64,000 bases of DNA from Clostridium ganghwense. Lineage in GTDB: Bacteria > Bacillota > Clostridia > Clostridiales > Clostridiaceae. A program made the position numbers and the translations under genes. The notes under the pieces are model-generated. The model saw only the letters and a program-made list of their open reading frames with translations, did no database searches and was not told where the DNA came from. Positions 10,940-17,723 of the stretch are shown here, piece after piece. The DNA is taken from contig NZ_JAPQES010000002.1 in assembly GCF_026735165.1 (NCBI RefSeq), forward strand, positions 469,567 through 533,566, given 5' to 3'. Positions within the stretch are counted from its first letter, which is position 1. Every line of letters begins with the position of its first letter.

Positions 10940-11668
10940 TTATTTTATTTCTTTTAATACATTATATATAAAAATATTCTGCTTATCTATCTCATCTTTT
11001 GATATCTCTTCTGGTAATTTATTAATATTATCTTTTAAAGATAAAAATAATTTATAATTTGTACTATTTTTATCTACATTCTTTAAATTAGAAACCCATT
11101 CTTTTATCTGCTTAGTCTGCACAGATTTCACCTTATTATCATATAATTTATGTATTATTTGTAAATTTGCATCTATCATTTCACAAATTTGCATATCACA
11201 TGGATCTTTAGGTTCTAATTCAAATTTGACTCTAGAATATTCCTTTTTATCATTTTTAAGAGAATTTATTATATTTGAGCATTCTTTTTCAGAATATATT
11301 CCTAAAATAACTTTAATTTTTTCTTCTTCCTCTACAGAAAAGGCCTTTCCAAACTTAGATAGCTCTATTTTTAAAGCTTGTGCATTATCTTTATTGGAAA
11401 ATGCTCCACACTGAATAGCTACAAAACTGCTAATATCACTTAAACTTGGCTGTTGCAAATTTTTATTATCACCTTTTTCATTTATTTGTTTCATCTGAAC
11501 TTCATTTTGTGTATTTTTCTTAACTTTATTATCTCCAGCTCCTTTTATAAATATATCGGATATAATGGTACCAGAAACAAATGCTAAAATTAGTATACCA
11601 ATTATTATAATTATAAAAAGTATTAAATTATTGTTTTTCTTTTTCAAATCATATCTAGTATACTTCAT
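10940..11668 (-). CDS. SPOR-domain membrane protein
   Basis: A 242-residue bitopic protein. One N-terminal transmembrane helix (about residues 13-36) is followed by a polar linker and a SPOR-like domain (about 75-150: FVAIQCGAFSNKDNA, then ILGIYSEKECSNIINSLK). SPOR domains bind glycan strands stripped of stem peptides, usually at division or sporulation septa. A helical C-terminal region of about 90 residues follows. A run of eight G (11682-11675) abuts one ATG at 11674 and lies six bases before the ATG at 11668; the second has better spacing and is chosen. Function beyond septal glycan binding is not evident. Confidence 0.75.
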   Translation of the reverse strand: MKYTRYDLKKKNNNLILFIIIIIGILILAFVSGTIISDIFIKGAGDNKVKKNTQNEVQMKQINEKGDNKNLQQPSLSDISSFVAIQCGAFSNKDNAQALKIELSKFGKAFSVEEEEKIKVILGIYSEKECSNIINSLKNDKKEYSRVKFELEPKDPCDMQICEMIDANLQIIHKLYDNKVKSVQTKQIKEWVSNLKNVDKNSTNYKLFLSLKDNINKLPEEISKDEIDKQNIFIYNVLKEIK

Positions 11669-11745
11669 TTTCATCCCCCCCCATAAAATTAGAATAAACA
11701 TACCTCTCTACTTTAATTTTATTTTCATAGTTGAATGTTTATACT

Positions 11746-11779
11746 AAAAAATTCCGACCATAATAGACCGGAATTTTTA
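11746..11779 (-). terminator. Terminator after the NlpC/P60 gene
   Basis: A 10-base stem pairs 11747-11756 with 11769-11778 (AAAAATTCCG and its complement) around a 12-base loop. A and T runs on either side make it readable in both directions. It lies between the NlpC/P60 stop and the SPOR gene start. Confidence 0.75.
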
Positions 11780-11821
11780 TAATTATATGTAAATATATAT
11801 TTTTAGTTTATGTATTACAAT

Positions 11822-12403
11822 TTATTTTATGATTCTTCTTGCTGCTGAGTATCTTGATTTATAGTATGATTGGCTTAAATCGCTTACTATGACTTTCCTT
11901 TTTCCGGATGATGCATGAATAAAATTACCATTACCTATGTAAATTCCAACGTGACTATTAGAACCTGAAGTATTGAAGAACACTAAATCTCCTGTCTTTA
12001 ACTTACTTTTTGATACAGATTTGCCCATCTGAACTTGATATCCTGTATAGTGTGGTAATGAATATCCAAATTTACGATAAACATATGATGTGAATCCTGA
12101 ACAGTCAAATGATGATGGCCCGGAAGCTGCCCAAACATAAGGTCTTCCTAAAAACTTGTAAGAGTATTCGACTACCCTATTACTAACACTACTACTTCCT
12201 CTTGACAGTTTTTCTCTTTCTGATTGTTTCTTAGGTACTTTAATAATTCTATTGCTTTCTAGTTTCGTGGAGCGAACATTTACACTGTGAGTTGCTCCAT
12301 TTCCGACATCAGCCTTTGCCTCATAACAACTAATAGACATTATAAAACCAAAAGCTATCAAAAAAACTGTTGGCATCATAGTCTTTCGTATAAAACACTT
12401 CAT
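11822..12403 (-). CDS. Secreted NlpC/P60 peptidoglycan endopeptidase
   Basis: An exported cell-wall hydrolase of 193 residues expected to cleave the gamma-D-Glu/diamino-acid bond of stem peptides. An N-terminal signal peptide (about 1-31) is followed by a short basic linker and one NlpC/P60 domain (about 75-193). Catalytic residues are Cys101 in the DCSG motif, His151 in SHVGIYIG and His163 in FIHASS. There is no SH3 or LysM targeting domain. The start is the ATG at 12403 with GAGGAGG upstream; the frame itself extends to 12448. A promoter at 12520-12549 implies a leader of about 110 bases. It is monocistronic by its own terminator. Confidence 0.9.
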   Translation of the reverse strand: MKCFIRKTMMPTVFLIAFGFIMSISCYEAKADVGNGATHSVNVRSTKLESNRIIKVPKKQSEREKLSRGSSSVSNRVVEYSYKFLGRPYVWAASGPSSFDCSGFTSYVYRKFGYSLPHYTGYQVQMGKSVSKSKLKTGDLVFFNTSGSNSHVGIYIGNGNFIHASSGKRKVIVSDLSQSYYKSRYSAARRIIK

Positions 12404-12519
12404 TTTTTTTCCTCCTCGCAGCTTCAAAGATAACGTTTTCAAGTGCAAACAATACTAAATTTTCTGACAAAAATAAGCTTTATATCATATTTTTTATAAG
12501 TATTGTATATACATTTGTC

Positions 12520-12549
12520 ATTATATAATATTTTATAAAGAATTGTCAA
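12520..12549 (-). promoter_or_regulatory. SigmaA-type promoter for the NlpC/P60 gene
   Basis: On the minus strand TTGACA (12549-12544) and TATAAT (12525-12520) are separated by 18 bases, a near-consensus vegetative promoter. The leader that follows contains ACAATACT and its perfect complement about 42 bases apart (12449-12456 and 12499-12506), which could form a long-range hairpin. Confidence 0.7.
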
Positions 12550-12592
12550 TAATTCCTGCATCATATTATCATATTGTCATCAATAATATACT

Positions 12593-13105
12593 TTATTGTA
12601 TTATTTTTGTTAAAATTATAAATCCATTATTTAAAGCGGTATTTGTTTCTTTACAAACTCTTGATACTTTAAATTTATTCTTTCTCAAAAAGCTTATAAA
12701 TCTTAAATTCTTTTCATTAACCTTAACAAAAAAATTACATATTCCACATTCAATACAAAAATACCTTATGATCTCTTTTAATACTTTAGCGCCTACCCCT
12801 CTCCCCCTCAAGGAGTGTTCCACCATAATATATCCTATCCAAACTTCATTAGGGTTTTTGAAATCTATTGTTCCCTTAATAATTCCTATAAATTCACTCC
12901 CTCTATTTATCTTCAAAAAGAATTCACATTCACTTAAGTAATATTCTAGGAATCGTTCATAAAATTGCTTTTCGTCTAAAGAAGCACTCTGTACCTTTAA
13001 CAAATACTTTTCTTCCTTTGTAAACCATTTATATATTCTTCCTAAATCTTCTTTTTCTATACTTAAAATTTCTAAGTCTTCAAATTTCAATTTAATATCA
13101 AACAT
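12593..13105 (-). CDS. GNAT-family N-acetyltransferase
   Basis: A 170-residue acetyl-CoA-dependent acyltransferase of the RimJ/RimL/SpeG-like branch. The acetyl-CoA pyrophosphate-binding motif A is visible as RGRGVGAKVL (about residues 100-109), preceded by the IGYIMVEHSL strand, and a VNEKNLRFISFLRKNKF segment matches motif B. The substrate cannot be inferred from the sequence or from neighbours, which are unrelated. It appears monocistronic. Confidence 0.82.
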   Translation of the reverse strand: MFDIKLKFEDLEILSIEKEDLGRIYKWFTKEEKYLLKVQSASLDEKQFYERFLEYYLSECEFFLKINRGSEFIGIIKGTIDFKNPNEVWIGYIMVEHSLRGRGVGAKVLKEIIRYFCIECGICNFFVKVNEKNLRFISFLRKNKFKVSRVCKETNTALNNGFIILTKIIQ

Positions 13106-13156
13106 ACTTTACACCTCTTAATATTTTAATTTCTACATAAATGTTGAATTTCCTTT

Positions 13157-13200
13157 AAAAAAATAACCTCTAAAGCATAAAAGCTTTAGAGGTTATTTTT
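13157..13200. terminator. Strong symmetrical terminator
   Basis: A perfect 18-base stem pairs 13159-13176 with 13183-13200 around a 6-base loop, with A and T runs on either side. It lies 13 bases past the stop of the Met-rich gene and probably terminates it. Confidence 0.85.
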
Positions 13201-13213
13201 AAAATTCTATCAA

Positions 13214-13618
13214 CTAATCATCATAATACATTAAGGTTAATCTAATTATTCTTCTACATAATCGTCTAGCAGTAGGATAAGGTATTCCATACATGCCCAT
13301 AGTTCTAAAGATACCTGGATTATACCTTTCAATTTTTCTAAGTATTCTATTTACTTCATTAGGCCTATAAGATTCTTTGCCTCTACTTTCATTGCCTTCC
13401 TCTTCTCCGTAGTCTTCCTCTTCCATTTCATCCATTTCCATCATATCTGGTTGATACATTCTGCCCATCATACCCATCATCTGAGGCATCATCATTCCTG
13501 ACATCTCCATCATTTGAGGCATGATCATTCCAGGCATTCCCATTGACATCGGCATACTTATAGGCATAGGAACCATTTCGTATTCCATATCCATTCTATC
13601 TTCAGAATTAAATTCCAT
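13214..13618 (-). CDS. Methionine-rich acidic small protein, possibly spore-associated
   Basis: A 134-residue protein with an unusual composition. The first third is a Met/Pro/Gly tract with repeated MPM, MSM and QMM units, followed by an acidic stretch (MEMDEMEEEDYGEEE). A basic C-terminal module (RPNEVNRILRKIERYNPG, then ARRLCRRIIRLTLMYYDD) ends the protein. No signal peptide or enzyme motif is seen. The GGGGG at 13630-13626 favours the ATG at 13618 over the one at 13624. Met-rich tracts can bind Cu(I) or scavenge oxidants, and similar modular proteins occur in spores, but both roles are inference; the family is not recognised. Confidence 0.7.
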   Translation of the reverse strand: MEFNSEDRMDMEYEMVPMPISMPMSMGMPGMIMPQMMEMSGMMMPQMMGMMGRMYQPDMMEMDEMEEEDYGEEEGNESRGKESYRPNEVNRILRKIERYNPGIFRTMGMYGIPYPTARRLCRRIIRLTLMYYDD

Positions 13619-13702
13619 ATACATACCCCCATAATAAATTAACTATATTATAAGGTATGCACAAGATTAGTATTTAAATACTTTTTTTAATTTTTTACAT
13701 AT

Positions 13703-14137
13703 CTATTCCATTGCTATTAGATTAACTTTTACCACATTTTTCGTTTCTCGTATTTCGTCAATTAAATCATTTAATTCAATATTCATATTTGAAATATCAA
13801 AAGTTATTGTTACATTAGCAGCATTATTGATAGGTATATCTTGATTTATAGTTAATATATTTCCATTAACCTGAGCTATTCTATCTAATATTTTAGACAA
13901 AGTCCCTGCTTCGTGACAGAGTGAAAATGCAATAGTAGCTTTTTGTACATGAGTTGCTTCTGCAACAGGAAAAACAGAATCTTTATATTTATAATACGAG
14001 CTTCTACTTATCCCGACTTCTTTAACAGCTTCAGTAATATCTTTTGCTTTACCCGTCTTTAAGATTTCCTTAGCTTTAACAACTTTTTCAAAAACTTCTG
14101 GCAAAATCTTTGTGTTTATTATCAGATATTTATTCAT
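13703..14137 (-). CDS. PheB/UPF0735-like ACT-domain protein with N-terminal HTH
   Basis: A 144-residue protein. An N-terminal helix-turn-helix-like region (about residues 25-55: KAKDITEAVKEVGISRSSYY) precedes an ACT domain (about 66-143: KATIAFSLCHEAGTLSKIL). This arrangement matches the UPF0735/PheB family. ACT domains bind amino acids, so this is a plausible amino-acid-responsive regulator, but no substrate or target is established. GGTAGGAG six bases before the ATG at 14137 sets the start; the frame opens at 14152. Neighbours give no functional hint. Confidence 0.82.
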   Translation of the reverse strand: MNKYLIINTKILPEVFEKVVKAKEILKTGKAKDITEAVKEVGISRSSYYKYKDSVFPVAEATHVQKATIAFSLCHEAGTLSKILDRIAQVNGNILTINQDIPINNAANVTITFDISNMNIELNDLIDEIRETKNVVKVNLIAME

Positions 14138-14291
14138 CTTTACTCCTACCATCCTATCGTATATTAATAAAAATATTTTATACTATTATTTTAATTTCTT
14201 TTTTATATTTATTCAAATAAAAATATAAAAAACTAATCAACTATACACTATTAATTTTTTATTTTTTTGCATTTGTTAATATAATTTACAC

Positions 14292-15617
14292 TCAAAAATC
14301 TTGTAATTTAAATTCATTTACAATACTATACAATATATTGGCACCTTGATTATTATTATCAACTTCTGCAGCAATTGAATTGCCGCTATTATTAACCTCA
14401 CTAACACTTTGAGCAATTTCTCCTGAAGTTTTTGCAACATCTATAACTGTATCTGAAACCTCTTCCATACTTCTAGCTATCTGTTCTACAGAATTTGAAA
14501 TACCATCTGAAATCTCCGTAAAATTCTCAACTATATATTTAAAAGTATTTCCATCATTTTTATATTGAACACTCACATCTATAATATTCTCATAATCTTT
14601 TAATACATCTCTTTCAATAACCTGTAAAATTTCTTCTGATGAAGCAGATAGTTCATTTACAGATGCTAAAACTTTATTAACATTAACTTGAATCTCACCA
14701 ACTGATTCTGATGATTGTTCTGCGAGTTTACGAACTTCTTCTGCAACTACAGCAAAACCTTTACCATGTTCTCCTGCTCTAGCAGCTTCTATAGCTGCAT
14801 TTAAAGCTAATAAATTTGTCTGCTCTGCAATACCAAGAATGCTTTCTGCCATTTCTGGAATATTTTGAACAACTTTTGCTTCTTCTATAGCCTTCTCAAG
14901 CTTTTCCCTTGCGCTTTCATAAATTAACTGAACCTTTTCTTTAGATTCTGTAGAATTTCTATTTATAGCTTCTGTTTTCTTTTGGATATCTAAAGCTAAA
15001 TTTAAACCTTCTTTAGCTTTTTGAGATGAAGTAACAGCATCTTCTTTAACTGTAACTGTCATTGAAGTAACTTCCTGTACAGCTGCAGAGGTTTCTTCCA
15101 TACTAGCTGAAATTTCTTCTGTTGCTCCTGACACTTTTTCTATCTGTGTACTCAATATTTTAAACATATCTCCTGTTTTATCACTGCCGTCTAATATAGT
15201 ATTACTTTCTTCTTTAACAGCTATCATTACTCCATTTAATGCATCCGCTGCATCATTTAAAGCTTTTCCTGTTTGTCCAAATTCATCTTTTCTTGTAACA
15301 TCTATTTTATAGGATAAATTGGCTTTTCTTAGTGCCTCTGCGTATTCTTTAATTTTCAACAAAGGATTTTTAATATCTCTAGCAATATATATAGCTACAC
15401 CTAATCCCGTTAATATACATAAAACTGATACAACAATCACTCTTATTTTTAATGTACCTAATGCTTCAAGTAATTGTTCTTTTGGTACTATATTGCTGAA
15501 TATACTAGAAGCACTAAAATATACAATGCCTCCTAAAATGCTACATACAATAATTAGTAAAATTAATATTGTAAATATAATCTTTGTACTAATGGTTTTA
15601 TTTTCTTCTAACATCAT
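14292..15617 (-). CDS. Methyl-accepting chemotaxis-type receptor with minimal external loop
   Basis: A 441-residue transducer. TM1 (about 12-35) and TM2 (about 58-78) are separated by only about 22 residues, too short for a ligand-binding domain. A HAMP domain (about 79-132) and a long helical signalling domain follow, with the conserved hairpin tip around [19 protein letters not shown] and [17 protein letters not shown]. The receptor probably senses membrane or cytoplasmic cues, or acts through partners. No CheW-binding pentapeptide tail or chemotaxis genes are nearby. The gene looks monocistronic. The 297 bases between its start and the next gene (15618-15914) are A/T-rich and hold only upstream regions. 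Confidence 0.9.
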   Translation of the reverse strand: MMLEENKTISTKIIFTILILLIIVCSILGGIVYFSASSIFSNIVPKEQLLEALGTLKIRVIVVSVLCILTGLGVAIYIARDIKNPLLKIKEYAEALRKANLSYKIDVTRKDEFGQTGKALNDAADALNGVMIAVKEESNTILDGSDKTGDMFKILSTQIEKVSGATEEISASMEETSAAVQEVTSMTVTVKEDAVTSSQKAKEGLNLALDIQKKTEAINRNSTESKEKVQLIYESAREKLEKAIEEAKVVQNIPEMAESILGIAEQTNLLALNAAIEAARAGEHGKGFAVVAEEVRKLAEQSSESVGEIQVNVNKVLASVNELSASSEEILQVIERDVLKDYENIIDVSVQYKNDGNTFKYIVENFTEISDGISNSVEQIARSMEEVSDTVIDVAKTSGEIAQSVSEVNNSGNSIAAEVDNNNQGANILYSIVNEFKLQDF

Positions 15618-15914
15618 TCAACAGCCCCTTTAATATAAAATATAAAATATAAAATCACACGCCCCCTTTCTTCTTATTTTATAAATTCTACATTTTGTCA
15701 ATATTTCCTCTACTTTCAAAGCATTTATACTAGATAATTGTTTTTTCGTTCTATCTAAAATCTTTTATTTTATTTAATCTATTAACTATTTGTTTTTATA
15801 GGAAATTTTTAAGATTTGTTTTTCATTAATTTAAAATAAAAATATTTTTGTCCCCATAATATCAATTTCATCATATTATAAATTGAACAACATAATTTTA
15901 GGGGGGGGATTGAT

Positions 15915-16208
15915 ATGAGTTGTAATTGCTGCTGTCATAGACATTATTATTGTGGTAGAACATCCTGCAATTGTGGACATACCCATAAGTACAAAGGTAA
16001 AACAACTTATGGGCCAAATTGCGGACCACATGTACACTATATAAAATGTTGTACAACCAAAGAGGATGGTCATCGTCATTACTATTATATTAGGACTAGC
16101 GTTAGCTATCCTTGTCCTGGCGGAGGTCATATTCATTATATAAGTGGTCCAACACAATGTGAAGACTGTCACATTCACTATATTTATGATGTCACAAGTC
16201 CATGTTAG
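15915..16208 (+). CDS. Cys/His-rich YmaF-like protein
   Basis: A 97-residue protein with 14 cysteines and six HxH(x)Y units, at residues 8-11, 22-26, 39-42, 53-56, 72-75 and 86-89. This repeat is the hallmark I associate with the YmaF family. It has no signal peptide. The motif density predicts binding of soft metals (Zn, Cu, Ni) through His and Cys, but that is inferred. A run of eight G, six bases before the ATG, is a strong ribosome site; the antisense frame at 15876-16178 has none. Upstream, CATATTATA (15872-15880) fits a sigmaK -10 pattern (CATANNNTA), but no clear -35 is seen, so sporulation control is only a possibility. Confidence 0.8.
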   Translation: MSCNCCCHRHYYCGRTSCNCGHTHKYKGKTTYGPNCGPHVHYIKCCTTKEDGHRHYYYIRTSVSYPCPGGGHIHYISGPTQCEDCHIHYIYDVTSPC

Positions 16209-16231
16209 ATATATCTATATCTTAATATATA

Positions 16232-16257
16232 ATAAGGAGCCAAAACTGGCTCCTTAT
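16232..16257 (+). terminator. Hairpin after the YmaF-like gene
   Basis: A perfect 11-base stem pairs 16232-16242 with 16247-16257 around a 4-base loop. It lacks a clear U-tract, so termination efficiency is uncertain; it could also stabilise the 3' end of the mRNA. Confidence 0.5.
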
Positions 16258-16305
16258 GTGATTTCACACAAATAAATTAATTATTTTTATACATATTTTA
16301 AGAAT

Positions 16306-16348
16306 TACAAAAAGGGAAATGGCTTGAAACCAATGTTTCAAGCCATTT
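16306..16348 (-). terminator. Terminator after tRNA-Leu(AAG)
   Basis: A perfect 14-base stem pairs 16317-16330 with 16335-16348 around a 4-base loop. On the minus strand it follows the tRNA 3' end directly and is trailed by CCCTTTTTGT. Confidence 0.85.
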
Positions 16349-16350
16349 TA

Positions 16351-16435
16351 TGGTGCAGGAGACGGGACTTGAACCCGTACACCTCGCGGTACACGCCCCT
16401 TAAACGTGCGCGTCTGCCGATTCCGCCACTCCTGC
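16351..16435 (-). tRNA. tRNA-Leu, anticodon AAG, CCA encoded
   Basis: The minus strand folds as a class II tRNA with a 7-base acceptor stem (GCAGGAG with CTCCTGC), a long variable arm and the T-loop GTTCAAGTC. The CCA end is genomic. The anticodon stem CACGT/GCGTG closes a 7-base loop TTAAGGG, so positions 34-36 read AAG (16401-16399). An A at position 34 is unusual in bacteria outside tRNA-Arg(ACG); GAG is the usual isoacceptor with otherwise similar sequence. It has its own promoter and terminator. Confidence 0.93.
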
Positions 16436-16464
16436 TTAAGTATATATTATTTTCTTATAGTATT

Positions 16465-16492
16465 ATTATACTACCATAATATATACTGTCAA
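16465..16492 (-). promoter_or_regulatory. Promoter for tRNA-Leu(AAG)
   Basis: On the minus strand a consensus TTGACA (16492-16487) and consensus TATAAT (16470-16465) are separated by 16 bases, about 30 bases before the mature tRNA 5' end. Confidence 0.75.
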
Positions 16493-16531
16493 GACTCTTT
16501 CCAAAAATTTTCAAATATTTCTTAATAAATA

Positions 16532-17101
16532 CTATTGTTTCTTATATTCATCACCGTATAAATAATTATATACATTATAATTAACTTTAACTTTTTTTAC
16601 ATATTTGTCTGTTTCTTTAAAAGGTATATAATGAAGATTTTCACCATCTTTGGAAACACCCTTGTCTTTCAGCCATTTCTTAACGTTTCCTCGTCCACCA
16701 TTGTATGCTGCTAATATCAACTCCATATTTTCTCCAAATTCTCTTCTTAAATCATTTAAATACCAGCATCCCATATTTATATTTAATTCAGGATCATAAA
16801 GCATATCAACAGTAAAATCCTCAATCTTCATTTTATCTGCAACTTCTTTCGCTGTAGAAGGCGTCATCTGCATAAGACCAATAGCATCTTTTTTAGATCG
16901 TGCATTTTTATTATAATTACTTTCTACTTTTATTACTGCTGCAACCACATAGGGGTTAAAATCATACTTAACTGAATATTTTTTTATATAATCATTATAT
17001 TTTATAGGATATATTTTTCTTCCTATAGCTTTTACATTTAATACTATCATTATTAGTATGATGATAAAAACTAACCCTCTAATTCTTTTTTTCACCTTCA
17101 T
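16532..17101 (-). CDS. Membrane-anchored lytic transglycosylase (SLT family)
   Basis: A 189-residue protein with an N-terminal signal anchor (about 8-25) and a lysozyme-like SLT domain. The catalytic Glu60 is in the VESNYN segment, followed by the family motifs GLMQMTP (75-81) and AAYNGG (about 131-136). It cleaves glycan strands to 1,6-anhydro-muropeptides on the outer face of the membrane. The ATG at 17101 has AGGAGG upstream and overlaps the end of coaE by 23 bases, so coaE, this gene and polA form one operon. The biological reason for coupling it to coaE is unclear. Confidence 0.9.
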   Translation of the reverse strand: MKVKKRIRGLVFIIILIMIVLNVKAIGRKIYPIKYNDYIKKYSVKYDFNPYVVAAVIKVESNYNKNARSKKDAIGLMQMTPSTAKEVADKMKIEDFTVDMLYDPELNINMGCWYLNDLRREFGENMELILAAYNGGRGNVKKWLKDKGVSKDGENLHYIPFKETDKYVKKVKVNYNVYNYLYGDEYKKQ

Positions 17102-17705
17102 TGTTGCCTCCTAGTAGTCTAATTTCTGTCAATATATTCTCCAACTGCTCTTTCGTATATTGTAATTCCCTACTATTATCTATTATATAATTAACCTCTT
17201 TTCTTTTATCTTCAAGAAGCATTTGTGAATTAATTCTATCCAATACCTCTTGTTCTTTAAGTTTATCTCTAGCCATTACGCGTTTTATCTGAATATCTCT
17301 ATCTACCCATACTAAAATATTAGCATTCATTTCCTTATGTATAAAATGTTCTATCAACGTAGGAGCATCAACTACACATATAGCTTCTCCTAACTCATTA
17401 TATTTTTCTAATCTATTAAATATTTCTCTTTTTATATAGGGAATAACTATGTTTTCTAATTTTTTTCTAAGTTCATTGCTCTTAAAAATATGATTACCAA
17501 GATCTCTTCTTTTTAAACTTCCACCTTCATCTATAAATTCTTTTCCAAAAGTATACTTTATTTTCTCAAGAGTTTCTGGATATAAATCCAGAACCTCTCT
17601 TGAAATTATATCAGCATCAACAATAGGTATATTTTTTTGTATAAGCATTTTTGATACAGTACTCTTTCCACTGCCTATTCCACCAGTTAAACCGACTTTA
17701 ATCAT
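17079..17705 (-). CDS. coaE: Dephospho-CoA kinase
   Basis: Catalyses the last step of coenzyme A synthesis, ATP-dependent phosphorylation of the 3'-OH of dephospho-CoA. The P-loop GGIGSGKS lies at residues 8-15, and the VDADIISREV segment at about 29-38 is typical of CoaE. Length (208) is normal. AGGGGGA precedes the ATG. polA ends 19 bases upstream; the polA-coaE linkage is common in Firmicutes. Confidence 0.94.
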   Translation of the reverse strand: MIKVGLTGGIGSGKSTVSKMLIQKNIPIVDADIISREVLDLYPETLEKIKYTFGKEFIDEGGSLKRRDLGNHIFKSNELRKKLENIVIPYIKREIFNRLEKYNELGEAICVVDAPTLIEHFIHKEMNANILVWVDRDIQIKRVMARDKLKEQEVLDRINSQMLLEDKRKEVNYIIDNSRELQYTKEQLENILTEIRLLGGNNEGEKKN

Positions 17706-17723
17706 CTTTTCCCCCTAAAATAA

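Noticed and set aside
12404..12592. ydaO/c-di-AMP riboswitch before the NlpC/P60 gene
   Set aside because: The leader is too short and has no match to the conserved core; only a simple inverted repeat is visible.
15876..16178. Antisense frame over the YmaF-like gene
   Set aside because: It has no Shine-Dalgarno and its composition is a shadow of the His/Cys repeats; the plus-strand gene has an eight-G ribosome site and recognisable repeats.
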